A stretch of 5,773 bases of DNA, from the NCBI GenBank assembly GCA_002428885.1, contig DIYE01000084.1:1-5773 (forward strand), written 5' to 3'. Both the position numbers and the translations under genes were made by a program. This document shows positions 1 to 5,376 of the stretch, piece after piece. The notes beneath the pieces are model-generated. The model did not search any database and was not told where the DNA came from. It saw nothing but the letters and a program-made list of their open reading frames with translations. Each line of letters starts with the position of its first letter. Position 1 is the stretch's first letter. Origin of the DNA: Alphaproteobacteria bacterium UBA6062. GTDB taxonomy: Bacteria; Pseudomonadota; Alphaproteobacteria; Sneathiellales; Sneathiellaceae.

Positions 1-547
1 GCAGATCCTCATCCGGAAAATCGATATCCGCTTCCAGATGGGCAAGAGACGAGATCAGTTCGGTCCGCCAGCCATTGTAAATCTCACCAAGTTCTCCCCG
101 CATCTGCCGAAGCGCCTGCTGATGCTGTGCCCGGGTCTCCGCATTGACCAGGTCGCCAAGCCCTTCCGCTTCCGTGAGGTCCATTTTGCCATGCTCAAAA
201 GCTCGGCGGGTAAATTCTCCGGGTTCCGCCGGTCTCAGACCATCAACCTTGGTGAATTGATCAAACAAAGCTGTAATCAGCGCAGGACCACCATGCAGAT
301 GGATTTCAGCAACATCTTCCCCGGTAAAGCTTTCAGGTCCTTCAAACAACAGGATAAGGGCCTGATCAATCCGGAAGCTTCGGTCGAGACTGAAAACATC
401 CCGAACGGCGGCCATTCGAATAGCCGGCAAATCTTTGTCTGTCAGTCTGTCAATAACGTCAAAAGCACGGCTGCCCGACAGGCGAATGACGGCAACACCG
501 GCCCTGCCCCGGCCACTGGCCAGCGCATAAATGGTTTCTGTCTGCAT
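1..547 (-). CDS. mnmE: tRNA uridine-5-carboxymethylaminomethyl(34) synthesis GTPase MnmE (TrmE), 5' part only
   Basis: The first 182 residues of MnmE are visible; the gene runs off the left edge. MnmE works with MnmG to install the (carboxymethyl)aminomethyl group on wobble uridine-34 of certain tRNAs, using a tetrahydrofolate one-carbon unit and GTP. Seen in the translation: the N-terminal start TIYALASGRGRAGVAVIRLSG (residues 5-25, here split for length as TIYALASGRG then RAGVAVIRLSG), the folate-domain motif SFTGEDVAEIHLHGG (73-87), the loop PGEFTRRAFEHGKMDLTEAE (109-128), and the start of the helical domain ending DIDFPDED. The G domain and the C-terminal Cys motif lie outside the window. 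The ATG at 547 has no clear Shine-Dalgarno sequence. It lies 15 bp after the stop of the DUF6489-type gene, so translational coupling with that gene is likely. The identification is secure because several family motifs occur in the right order. Confidence 0.97.
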   Translation of the reverse strand, partial: MQTETIYALASGRGRAGVAVIRLSGSRAFDVIDRLTDKDLPAIRMAAVRDVFSLDRSFRIDQALILLFEGPESFTGEDVAEIHLHGGPALITALFDQFTKVDGLRPAEPGEFTRRAFEHGKMDLTEAEGLGDLVNAETRAQHQQALRQMRGELGEIYNGWRTELISSLAHLEADIDFPDEDL

Positions 548-562
548 AAACAGGGTAATCCG

Positions 563-814
563 CTATTTCTGGTCGTCTTTACCGGCTGATCCGCTTAAAC
601 CGGACCAGAACATATTCTGCATCTGCTCGAAGCCCTTCATGCTGGCCGGCATCCAGGTTTTCATCAGGCTTTCAGCATCCAGACCCGCGACATTTTCAGC
701 CATTTTCTTCTGGATTTCCTGCATCATGGCTTCCTGCATTTTTTCGACATCCGGCAGACCAAAAAATGTTCTTGCTTCCTGCGGGGTGCATTCAATATCA
801 AATTTAATCTTCAT
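563..814 (-). CDS. DUF6489-type small conserved protein, function unknown
   Basis: A complete 83-residue protein. The opening (MKIKFDIECTPQEARTFFGL, then PDVEKMQEAMMQE) matches my memory of the alphaproteobacterial DUF6489 family: a short beta-strand-like start, then the CTPxEARxFxGLPDV signature (residues 9-22), then a Met/Gln/Glu-rich amphipathic helix (23-40). The C-terminal part is phasin-like in flavour, with W54, P56, F62 and FWSGLSG (69-75). There is no signal peptide or membrane segment, so it is probably cytosolic. An AAGGAG ribosome binding site (824-829 on the minus strand) sits 9 nt before the ATG, which fixes the start. It is the first gene of a pair with mnmE, 15 bp apart. Family placement is from recalled sequence similarity. 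No molecular role can be stated, and the phasin resemblance is only an impression. Confidence 0.85.
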   Translation of the reverse strand: MKIKFDIECTPQEARTFFGLPDVEKMQEAMMQEIQKKMAENVAGLDAESLMKTWMPASMKGFEQMQNMFWSGLSGSAGKDDQK

Positions 815-842
815 GGAAAGCCGCTCCTTGACCCAAGACCCG

Positions 843-877
843 GGATAAGTGATATCCTAAGGGTAAGTGATATAGCC
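843..877. repeat. Tandem 10-bp repeat in the divergent intergenic region, possible operator
   Basis: The decamer TAAGTGATAT occurs twice, at 846-855 and 864-873, 18 bp apart centre to centre. The first copy lies in a perfect short inverted repeat, GGATA-AGTGA-TATCC (843-857); the second is a degenerate version (GGGTAAGTGATATAGCC). It sits midway in the 114-bp gap between the divergent DUF6489-mnmE and yyaL-ogt transcription units, where a shared regulator could bind. Repetition is directly visible; a regulatory role is inference. No convincing -35/-10 pair for either direction could be placed around it. Confidence 0.4.
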
Positions 878-916
878 AGGCGGATCAATCCACATGAAAG
901 ATCCCAGCCGCGATTT

Positions 917-920
917 AAGG
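917..920 (+). promoter_or_regulatory. Ribosome binding site deciding the yyaL start
   Basis: AAGG at 917-920 lies 8 nt before the ATG at 929. The in-frame GTG at 920 overlaps this motif, so it would have no ribosome binding site of its own. The protein starting at 929 also begins close to the conserved SPYLLQHKDNPVHW block, as the family does. The ATG at 929 is therefore preferred. Confidence 0.65.
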
Positions 921-928
921 TGCTTCTG

Positions 929-2950
929 ATGCAAAATATCCTGGATAAGGAAACCAGCCCCTATCTTCTTCAGCACAAGGATAATCCTGTTCACTGGCAA
1001 CCCTGGAGCCAGCAAACCCTGGATCTTGCCAAAAAGGAAGGCAAACCCATCCTGCTGAGTGTTGGATATGCCGCCTGTCACTGGTGCCATGTCATGGCCC
1101 ATGAAAGCTTTGAAGATCCGGATGTAGCGGCGGTTATGAATGATCTCTTTATCAATATAAAGGTGGATCGGGAAGAACGGCCGGATATTGATCAGATTTA
1201 CCAGACTGCCCTCGCCCTGCTCGGAGAACAGGGAGGCTGGCCTCTCACCATGTTCCTTAATTCCAAAGGGGAACCTTTCTGGGGCGGCACTTATTTTCCA
1301 AAGGAAAGTGCTTACGGGCGGCCCGGATTTACTCATGTCCTGGACTCTGTTGCCGGTATCTTCAACAATGAGCCGGAAAAAGTCACCAAAAACCGGGATA
1401 TTCTCAAAGCAGCCCTTAAAAAGCAGAATGAAAGCCCGGAAGGAGACCGTCCTAAACTGACCCTGGAAGTCCTGGACCGGATTGCCGATCGCTATGCCCA
1501 GGAAGCAGATCCGGAATATGGCGGGATCGGCTCTGCCCCTAAATTTCCTCAGACCTACGTTCTTGAAAATCTCTGGCGAAGCTACCTCCGAACAGACAAG
1601 GAAAACCTGTCGGAAATTGTCGTAAAAGCCCTGACCGCCATGTCCCAGGGAGGTTTGTATGATCATCTGGGCGGTGGATATGCCCGATACTCCACCGATG
1701 CGGAATGGCTGGCCCCGCATTTTGAAAAGATGCTCTACGACAATGCCCTGATCCTGGATTTGCTACTTCTCGTTCATGGAGAAACCAAAAATGATCTGTT
1801 TGAGGAGCGCATTTATCAGACAATCGGCTGGCTTTTCCGGGAAATGATGGCTGAAAACGGCGCTTTCTCAGCAACAATTGATGCAGACAGTGAAGGCGTC
1901 GAAGGAAAGTTCTATACCTGGTCACAAGAGGAAATTGACGGAATTCTCGGGGAGAAAAGCGCTCAATATAGTGAAATTTATGGGGCTTCATCGGCCGGAA
2001 ACTGGGAAAAAACCAATATTCTCAACCGGCTTGATTATCAAAGCCATCTTGATGACGACTTGGAAGCCTCCCTCGCCCAACTGTCAGCCAAGCTTTTTGA
2101 AGCCCGCGAAAGCCGTATCCGGCCCGGTACCGATGATAAAGTCCTCACCGACTGGAATGGTCTGATGATTGCCACGCTCGCCAAAGCCGGCGATTATTTC
2201 AAGGAGAATGAGTGGATTGAGCGGGCGGAAAATGCCTTCTCCGCCATCTGTTCGACGGCCATGTCTGACAATAACCGCCTTTGTCACAGTTATCGCCTCG
2301 GTCAGGCAAAACATGACGGAACGCTGGATGATTATGCCAATATGAGCCGGGCTGCCCTGGTGCTTTTTGAGATAACCGGCCGCAATTTTTATCTGGAACG
2401 GGCTCAAAACTGGACTGACATTCTAAGCACACATTTCTGGGATGATAAAAGCGGCGGGTATTTTTATACGGCGGATGATGCAGAAGCGCTGATTGTCCGG
2501 TCTAAAAATGCCTTTGATAATGCGACTCCCTCCGGAAACGGCACCATGCTCGAAGTCCTGGCCCGCCTCCATTATCTCACCGGAGACAGGGAACCCTTTG
2601 AAAAGGCCACAGATATCGTGCGCAACTTCTCGGCAGAACTGGGCCGGAATTTCTTTCCGCTTGCTACTTTCCTCAATAATTTCGAGACACTGATCAACGG
2701 AAAACAGATTATCATTGTCGGCAAACGGGATGATATGGAAACCGGAGTTTTGTTATCTGTTCTCAGTGAGTTCAGTTTACCGACAAAAGTTGTTAATATT
2801 ATCGAAGACACATCAGACCTGCCATCCGACCATCCGGCCAATGGAAAACAACAACTGGAAAATAAACCGACCGCCTATATCTGTACCGGGCCGGTTTGCT
2901 CAAACCCGGCCAATTCGGCACAGGCCCTGAGATCTGTTCTGGAGGAGTAG
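929..2950 (+). CDS. yyaL: YyaL/SSP411 (SPATA20)-type thioredoxin-domain protein (DUF255)
   Basis: A complete 673-residue protein, within the usual 650-750 of this family. The N-terminal thioredoxin-like domain (about 1-165) has SPYLLQHKDNPVHW (10-23), the redox-type CHWC motif (C50-C53) in GYAACHWCHVMAHESFED, the KVDREERPDID block (78-88), and GGWP (102-105) at the cis-proline position. The rest has the alpha/alpha six-hairpin-barrel fold typical of glycosidase-like domains: GGIGSAPKFPQ (198-208), DHLGGGYARYSTD (245-257), WLAPHFEKMLYDNA (260-273), DKVLTDWNGLMIATL (403-417), TPSGNG (533-538). A Cys pair in ICTGPVCSNP (C652, C657) closes the protein, at a place where relatives often have cysteines. 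There is no signal peptide, so it is probably cytosolic. The family is widespread from bacteria to mammals but its substrate is not established; catalysis of carbohydrate is not shown. It leads a plus-strand cluster with ogt 2 bp downstream. Confidence 0.95.
   Translation: MQNILDKETSPYLLQHKDNPVHWQPWSQQTLDLAKKEGKPILLSVGYAACHWCHVMAHESFEDPDVAAVMNDLFINIKVDREERPDIDQIYQTALALLGEQGGWPLTMFLNSKGEPFWGGTYFPKESAYGRPGFTHVLDSVAGIFNNEPEKVTKNRDILKAALKKQNESPEGDRPKLTLEVLDRIADRYAQEADPEYGGIGSAPKFPQTYVLENLWRSYLRTDKENLSEIVVKALTAMSQGGLYDHLGGGYARYSTDAEWLAPHFEKMLYDNALILDLLLLVHGETKNDLFEERIYQTIGWLFREMMAENGAFSATIDADSEGVEGKFYTWSQEEIDGILGEKSAQYSEIYGASSAGNWEKTNILNRLDYQSHLDDDLEASLAQLSAKLFEARESRIRPGTDDKVLTDWNGLMIATLAKAGDYFKENEWIERAENAFSAICSTAMSDNNRLCHSYRLGQAKHDGTLDDYANMSRAALVLFEITGRNFYLERAQNWTDILSTHFWDDKSGGYFYTADDAEALIVRSKNAFDNATPSGNGTMLEVLARLHYLTGDREPFEKATDIVRNFSAELGRNFFPLATFLNNFETLINGKQIIIVGKRDDMETGVLLSVLSEFSLPTKVVNIIEDTSDLPSDHPANGKQQLENKPTAYICTGPVCSNPANSAQALRSVLEE
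2941..2947 (+). promoter_or_regulatory. Strong ribosome binding site for ogt inside the end of yyaL
   Basis: GGAGGAG at 2941-2947 forms the last two Glu codons of the upstream gene plus one base of its stop. It is 5 nt before the ATG at 2953. Its position selects this ATG over upstream in-frame starts within yyaL (a longer frame opens at 2896), and implies translational coupling of the two genes. Confidence 0.85.
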
Positions 2951-2952
2951 AA

Positions 2953-3432
2953 ATGCCGCAACTCTGTATGCATAGTCCCCTGGGGGATCTGACCGTTACC
3001 GAAGAAGAAGGTGCCATCATTTCCCTGGACTGGGGATGGGTTCCCTCTGAATGGCAAAGTGAGACACCAGTGCTGAAACAAGCCATTGAACAGCTAAACG
3101 AATATTTTGACGGCGACAGGCTGGATTTCGATTTACCGCTTAACCCGCCGGGATCAGAATTTCAGAAAGCTGTCTGCCAGGCTATGGTTGATATTCCGGG
3201 CGGCTCAACAAAATCCTACGGAGAAATTGCCCGGCAAATCGACGGATCAGCCCAGGCCGTCGGCAATGCCTGTGGTCTAAACCCCATTCCGATCATTATT
3301 CCCTGCCACCGGGTATTGGCGGCCGGTAAGGAAATGGGTGGATTTTCAGCTCCCGGCGGTGTGGATACAAAAAAGATCCTGCTGGAACTTGAAAATGCCC
3401 TACCGCCACAACAACAGAGCTTTGATCTGTAA
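2953..3432 (+). CDS. ogt: Methylated-DNA--[protein]-cysteine S-methyltransferase (O6-alkylguanine repair), Arg-finger variant
   Basis: A complete 159-residue protein, the usual size for a single-domain Ogt/MGMT without an Ada N-terminal part. The family moves the alkyl group of O6-alkylguanine or O4-alkylthymine in DNA onto its own cysteine in a suicide reaction. Seen: a weakly conserved N-terminal domain (about 1-64), then the helix-turn-helix DNA-binding domain with SEFQKAVCQAM (68-78), GSTKSYGEIAR (84-94), NPIPIIIPCHRVLA (110-123, acceptor Cys118) and GGFSAPGG (129-136). The acceptor is Cys, so this is not an alkyltransferase-like (ATL) protein, which carries Trp there. An oddity is AQAVGNACG (100-108): where well-studied members have Arg (ARAVGxA, the base-flipping Arg finger, Arg128 in human MGMT), the codon CAG gives Gln101. 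Activity is likely but may be altered. The start follows GGAGGAG, 2 bp after yyaL, so the two are very likely co-transcribed. Confidence 0.95.
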   Translation: MPQLCMHSPLGDLTVTEEEGAIISLDWGWVPSEWQSETPVLKQAIEQLNEYFDGDRLDFDLPLNPPGSEFQKAVCQAMVDIPGGSTKSYGEIARQIDGSAQAVGNACGLNPIPIIIPCHRVLAAGKEMGGFSAPGGVDTKKILLELENALPPQQQSFDL

Positions 3433-3442
3433 TTTTGAAGAA

Positions 3443-3464
3443 CTTAAAAGAAGTCAGTAACACC
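3443..3464 (+). repeat. Left copy of an imperfect direct repeat bracketing qor
   Basis: The core AGAAGTCAGTAAC (3449-3461) matches AGAAATCAGTAAC (4481-4493) at 12 of 13 bases. Over 22 aligned bases the two copies agree at 17. This copy is in the 56-bp gap between ogt and qor, just before the qor ribosome binding site. It may be a duplication scar, a binding site, or chance. Confidence 0.3.
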
Positions 3465-3474
3465 GGGGCGCGAC

Positions 3475-3481
3475 AGAAGGA
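3475..3481 (+). promoter_or_regulatory. Ribosome binding site deciding the qor start
   Basis: AGAAGGA at 3475-3481 is 7 nt before the ATG at 3489. An upstream in-frame TTG at 3435 would add 18 residues (MKNLKEVSNTGARQKDIK) that have no counterpart in the Qor family, so the ATG is chosen. Confidence 0.85.
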
Positions 3482-3488
3482 TATAAAA

Positions 3489-4463
3489 ATGACAAAAGCA
3501 ATTATTTTCCGGGAAACCGGCGGTCCAGGCGTCATGTCCTGGGAAGATGTTCAGGTTGGTAAGCCCGGTGCCGGTGAAGTTCGCATTCGCCACTCCGCGG
3601 TCGGCCTGAATTATATTGATACCTATTTCAGATCAGGTCTGTATCCTTTCCCTCTTCCTGCCTCTCCAGGTATGGAAGCTGTTGGCATTATTGAAGAAAT
3701 TGGAAATGAGGTATCCGGGTTTTCCGTTGGTGACAGAGTTGCCTATGCCGGTCGGCCTATTGGAGCCTATTCCGAAGAACGGGTTATGCCGGCTGATATT
3801 CTGATCAGGATTCCGGATAGTATCGACGATCAGACTGCCGCAGCCATGATGTTGCAGGGCATGACCGTCGAATATCTCCTGCAACGCACGTTTCATGTGA
3901 AACCCGGCGACACGATCCTTTTTCATGCTGCTGCCGGTGGTGTCGGACTGCTGGCCTGCCAATGGGCTAAACATATCGGGGCAACGGTTATCGGTACGGT
4001 AGGCTCGGAAGAAAAAGCCGCCCTCGCCCGCGAACATGGATGTGATCATGTCATTAATTACCGAAGCGAGGACTTCGTTGCCCGCGTCAAGGAGATCACC
4101 AACGGCAACGGTGTTCCCGTTGTTTATGACGGGGTTGGCAAGGATACGTTTGAAGGATCTCTTGATTGTCTGCAAAGCCGCGGTTTGATGGTTTCCTATG
4201 GAAATGCATCCGGTCCCGTGCGAGGCGTGGATCTCTCTATTCTGACGGCTAAAGGCTCTCTCTTTGTTACCCGGCCGTCTCTGATGGACTATACGGCAAC
4301 CCGGTCCGAGCTTGAACAATCCGCGAGCGATGTCATCAAACTGGTCGAAAGCGGTGCCCTGACATTACGGATAGATCAAACCTATCATCTGTCTGAAGCC
4401 GTCAAGGCCCATGAGGATCTGGAAGGGCGAAAAACCACGGGTTCCACTGTGTTTACACTCTGA
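3489..4463 (+). CDS. qor: NADPH:quinone oxidoreductase (Qor), zinc-free MDR superfamily
   Basis: A complete 324-residue protein, matching the usual 320-330 of Qor. It belongs to the medium-chain dehydrogenase/reductase superfamily, quinone oxidoreductase branch, which reduces quinones or similar electrophiles with NADPH. Visible landmarks: the catalytic domain stretch VGLNYIDTYFRSGLYP (38-53), which closely resembles the E. coli Qor NFIDTYIRSGLYP segment; GMEAVGIIEEIG (61-72); GDRVAYAG (81-88); the Rossmann nucleotide-binding motif AAAGGVGLLACQWAK (147-161); and a C-terminal return to the catalytic domain (LSEAVKAHEDLEGRKTTGS, 301-319). The zinc-binding cysteine cluster of alcohol dehydrogenases is absent. 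It lies 56 bp after ogt and ends 27 bp before the terminator, so it is probably the last gene of the plus-strand cluster. The exact substrate is not shown by sequence; enoyl or zeta-crystallin-like activity is the alternative. Confidence 0.95.
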   Translation: MTKAIIFRETGGPGVMSWEDVQVGKPGAGEVRIRHSAVGLNYIDTYFRSGLYPFPLPASPGMEAVGIIEEIGNEVSGFSVGDRVAYAGRPIGAYSEERVMPADILIRIPDSIDDQTAAAMMLQGMTVEYLLQRTFHVKPGDTILFHAAAGGVGLLACQWAKHIGATVIGTVGSEEKAALAREHGCDHVINYRSEDFVARVKEITNGNGVPVVYDGVGKDTFEGSLDCLQSRGLMVSYGNASGPVRGVDLSILTAKGSLFVTRPSLMDYTATRSELEQSASDVIKLVESGALTLRIDQTYHLSEAVKAHEDLEGRKTTGSTVFTL

Positions 4464-4474
4464 TAAGATTTTTT

Positions 4475-4496
4475 CTTTTAAGAAATCAGTAACCTC
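4475..4496 (+). repeat. Right copy of the imperfect direct repeat bracketing qor
   Basis: AGAAATCAGTAAC (4481-4493) pairs with the copy at 3449-3461 (12 of 13 identical). It lies 18 bp after the qor stop and runs into the left arm of the terminator stem. Thus near-identical 13-mers stand just outside both ends of qor. Confidence 0.3.
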
Positions 4497-4523
4497 CTGC
4501 TTATCCGGCAGGAGGTTTTTTTT
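4491..4523 (+). terminator. Factor-independent terminator of the yyaL-ogt-qor cluster
   Basis: A perfect 10-bp stem AACCTCCTGC (4491-4500) / GCAGGAGGTT (4508-4517) with the 7-nt loop TTATCCG is followed directly by a run of eight T (4516-4523). It starts 27 bp after the qor stop. The minus-strand side lacks a comparable T run next to the stem, so it acts mainly on plus-strand transcripts. Confidence 0.95.
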
Positions 4524-4665
4524 ATGATTATATTACAATCTGTTACATATAAGTAATTACATACATTATTACTAAAATTAGGCGAAAATTATCAGAATAT
4601 TTACTGAAAAATCAGGCTGGAATCCTAACCTGTTAATAAAAGCTCTCGAATTATTTTGATGGCTA
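4524..4665. other. AT-rich non-coding segment downstream of the toxin gene
   Basis: About 140 bp, clearly richer in A+T than the surrounding genes, between the qor terminator and the toxin stop codon. It holds the left copy of the GTAAT-N10-ATTAC site (4553-4572). There is also a weak CTGA-AAAA-TCAG hairpin (4604-4615) that is too short to call a terminator. No open reading frame with coding character was seen. The composition fits an insertion boundary or an acquired module. Confidence 0.5.
4551..4572 (+). repeat. Left copy of the near-palindromic site flanking the toxin-antitoxin module
   Basis: The 20-mer GTAATTACATACATTATTAC (4553-4572) resembles the promoter site at 5351-5370. Read on the opposite strand, that site agrees at 17 of 20 bases, and adding two matching A bases on the left gives 19 of 22. 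Read on the same strand it also agrees at 17 of 20, because both sites are nearly palindromic. CAATCT and TTAC lie further out on this side (4536-4541, 4543-4546) and also outside the other copy (5387-5392, 5383-5386), in inverted order. Confidence 0.5.
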
Positions 4666-5061
4666 TCAGCCAGTGACAGAAACGGATTTCCGGCGCAGGA
4701 AATCGATGGCTTTTTCTTCTGTGATATTATCCATGGACAGCGCCATCATAAGGCGCAAGGCTTCATCATTGGAGATATCCAGGATCCAGCCATTGCGCCG
4801 CAAAGTAAGGACGGCGAGCGTAAAAGCGGTTCGTCGGTTATTTTCAGGAAACGGCTTTTCCCCGAGAAGACCTGTCAGCAGGGAAACAGTCACTTCAAAC
4901 ACATCCGAGCCACCTTCAGAGGATACCATCAGACGCGGCCAGGCGAGTGCCGCTCCAAGACGACTTTCATCAGGATCCATTTCCGAACCGCCAAATGTTT
5001 CCTGCTGCCGACGATAAACCGCCCGGATGATATTTTTATTGGGTAGGAAGACTGAAGCCAC
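4666..5061 (-). CDS. doc: Doc-like (Fic-fold) toxin of a type II toxin-antitoxin system, variant catalytic motif
   Basis: A 131-residue protein from the GTG at 5061, the size of Doc toxins. Doc of phage P1 phosphorylates elongation factor Tu and stops translation. Seen: FLPNKNIIRAVYRRQQETFGG (residues 5-25, matching the FLxxxxxxxIHxxxIxxFGG opening in spacing), SRLGAALAWPR (33-43, Doc-type LxSALxxPQ), DVFEVTVSLLTGLL (53-66), the Fic loop KPFPENNRRTA (69-79), and a helix ending FLRRK. Relative to HxFx(D/E)(A/G)N(K/G)R, the phosphate-binding E73, N75 and R77 are kept, but the catalytic His is Lys69 (codon AAG) and the small residue is Asn74. This may be a clade-specific variant or an inactive or altered enzyme. 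The GTG start is chosen because it follows GGAAG (5071-5075) by 9 nt and lies 4 nt after the antitoxin stop; GTG 5082 and ATG 5139 lie inside the antitoxin gene without such a site. Confidence 0.8.
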   Translation of the reverse strand: MASVFLPNKNIIRAVYRRQQETFGGSEMDPDESRLGAALAWPRLMVSSEGGSDVFEVTVSLLTGLLGEKPFPENNRRTAFTLAVLTLRRNGWILDISNDEALRLMMALSMDNITEEKAIDFLRRKSVSVTG

Positions 5062-5065
5062 TATT

Positions 5066-5320
5066 TCAATCTTCCAACTCACGAAGGGCCGGTGCAAACC
5101 TGTCTTCGATAAATGGATAAAGCGCCATGAAGGCGTCATAGTCCCGATCGAGTTTTCGAACTCTCAGACCATCTCCTTCTATCTCGACTTCGAGCGTATC
5201 GCCGATCTCAATGGCGAGACGACGCAGATACTCAGCCGGGATAGTTACACCGGCAGCACTTCCCGTCTTTCTGAGACGGGTTTCGAAAGGTTGAATATCC
5301 TGTGACTTCTTCGGCGCCAT
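5066..5320 (-). CDS. AbrB/MazE-fold (swapped-hairpin) antitoxin
   Basis: An 84-residue protein from the ATG at 5320. The DNA-binding swapped-hairpin signature is clear: TRLRKTGSAAGVTIPAEYLR (14-33), then RLAIEIGDTLEVEIEGDG (34-51) and LRVRKL (52-57), matching the (R/K)xTGxSxxVTIPxxxLxxLxxxxGDxLxV pattern of the SpoVT/AbrB family. The acidic-aromatic tail (DRDYDAFMALYPFIEDRFAP, 58-77) resembles the toxin-binding tail of AbrB-type antitoxins paired with Doc toxins. It is the first gene of the module; its stop is 4 nt before the toxin GTG. An in-frame ATG at 5332 would add MKDV; neither start has a strong ribosome binding site (only GAAAG precedes 5320), and the predicted leader is very short. 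Such antitoxins usually repress their own promoter, which fits the palindrome there. Confidence 0.87.
   Translation of the reverse strand: MAPKKSQDIQPFETRLRKTGSAAGVTIPAEYLRRLAIEIGDTLEVEIEGDGLRVRKLDRDYDAFMALYPFIEDRFAPALRELED
5071..5075 (-). promoter_or_regulatory. Ribosome binding site for the toxin GTG inside the antitoxin end
   Basis: On the minus strand GGAAG (5075-5071) lies 9 nt before the GTG at 5061, within the last codons of the antitoxin. This supports the short toxin start and coupling of toxin synthesis to translation of the antitoxin, a usual arrangement in such modules. Confidence 0.55.
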
Positions 5321-5347
5321 GACATCTTTCATCAAGAAGGATATAGA

Positions 5348-5376
5348 ATTGTAATAACATACGTAATTACTTTTAA
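5348..5376 (-). promoter_or_regulatory. Predicted promoter of the toxin-antitoxin operon
   Basis: On the minus strand a -35-like TTAAAA (5376-5371, 4 of 6 to TTGACA) and a -10-like TACAAT (5353-5348, 5 of 6 to TATAAT) are separated by exactly 17 bp. Transcription would start near 5341, leaving a leader of about 20 nt to the ATG at 5320 or about 9 nt to 5332. The position directly before the antitoxin supports the call; the -35 box is weak. Confidence 0.5.
5351..5370 (-). promoter_or_regulatory. Near-palindromic operator candidate within the antitoxin promoter
   Basis: GTAATTACGTATGTTATTAC (minus strand) pairs with its own reverse complement at 16 of 20 positions, with perfect outer arms GTAAT/ATTAC. 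It covers the whole spacer between the predicted -35 and -10 boxes and overlaps the start of the -10, so a bound dimer would block RNA polymerase. The AbrB-fold antitoxin, alone or with the toxin, is the obvious candidate ligand. A related copy lies at 4553-4572. Confidence 0.5.

Noticed and set aside
38..589. A 183-codon plus-strand open frame
   Set aside because: It is the opposite strand of mnmE; the minus-strand translation carries unmistakable MnmE motifs while this one has no recognisable family character.
828..856. Possible plus-strand promoter TTGACC with a -10 near 851
   Set aside because: The -35 is reasonable, but the best -10 at a 16-17 bp spacing (TGATAT or GATATC) matches at most 3 of 6 positions.
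857..1720. A 287-codon minus-strand open frame opposite yyaL
   Set aside because: Antisense shadow of a strongly conserved gene, with no recognisable domain and no ribosome binding site.
3633..4319. A 228-codon minus-strand open frame opposite qor
   Set aside because: Antisense shadow; the plus strand encodes a complete Qor with Rossmann motif and a good ribosome binding site.
4604..4615. CTGA-AAAA-TCAG hairpin as a terminator for the toxin operon
   Set aside because: A 4-bp stem with no adjacent T run on the minus strand is too weak to support termination.
4673..5017. A plus-strand open frame of 114 codons across the toxin gene
   Set aside because: Arg/Ser-rich translation typical of a shadow frame; the minus strand encodes the Doc-like protein with correct motif spacing.
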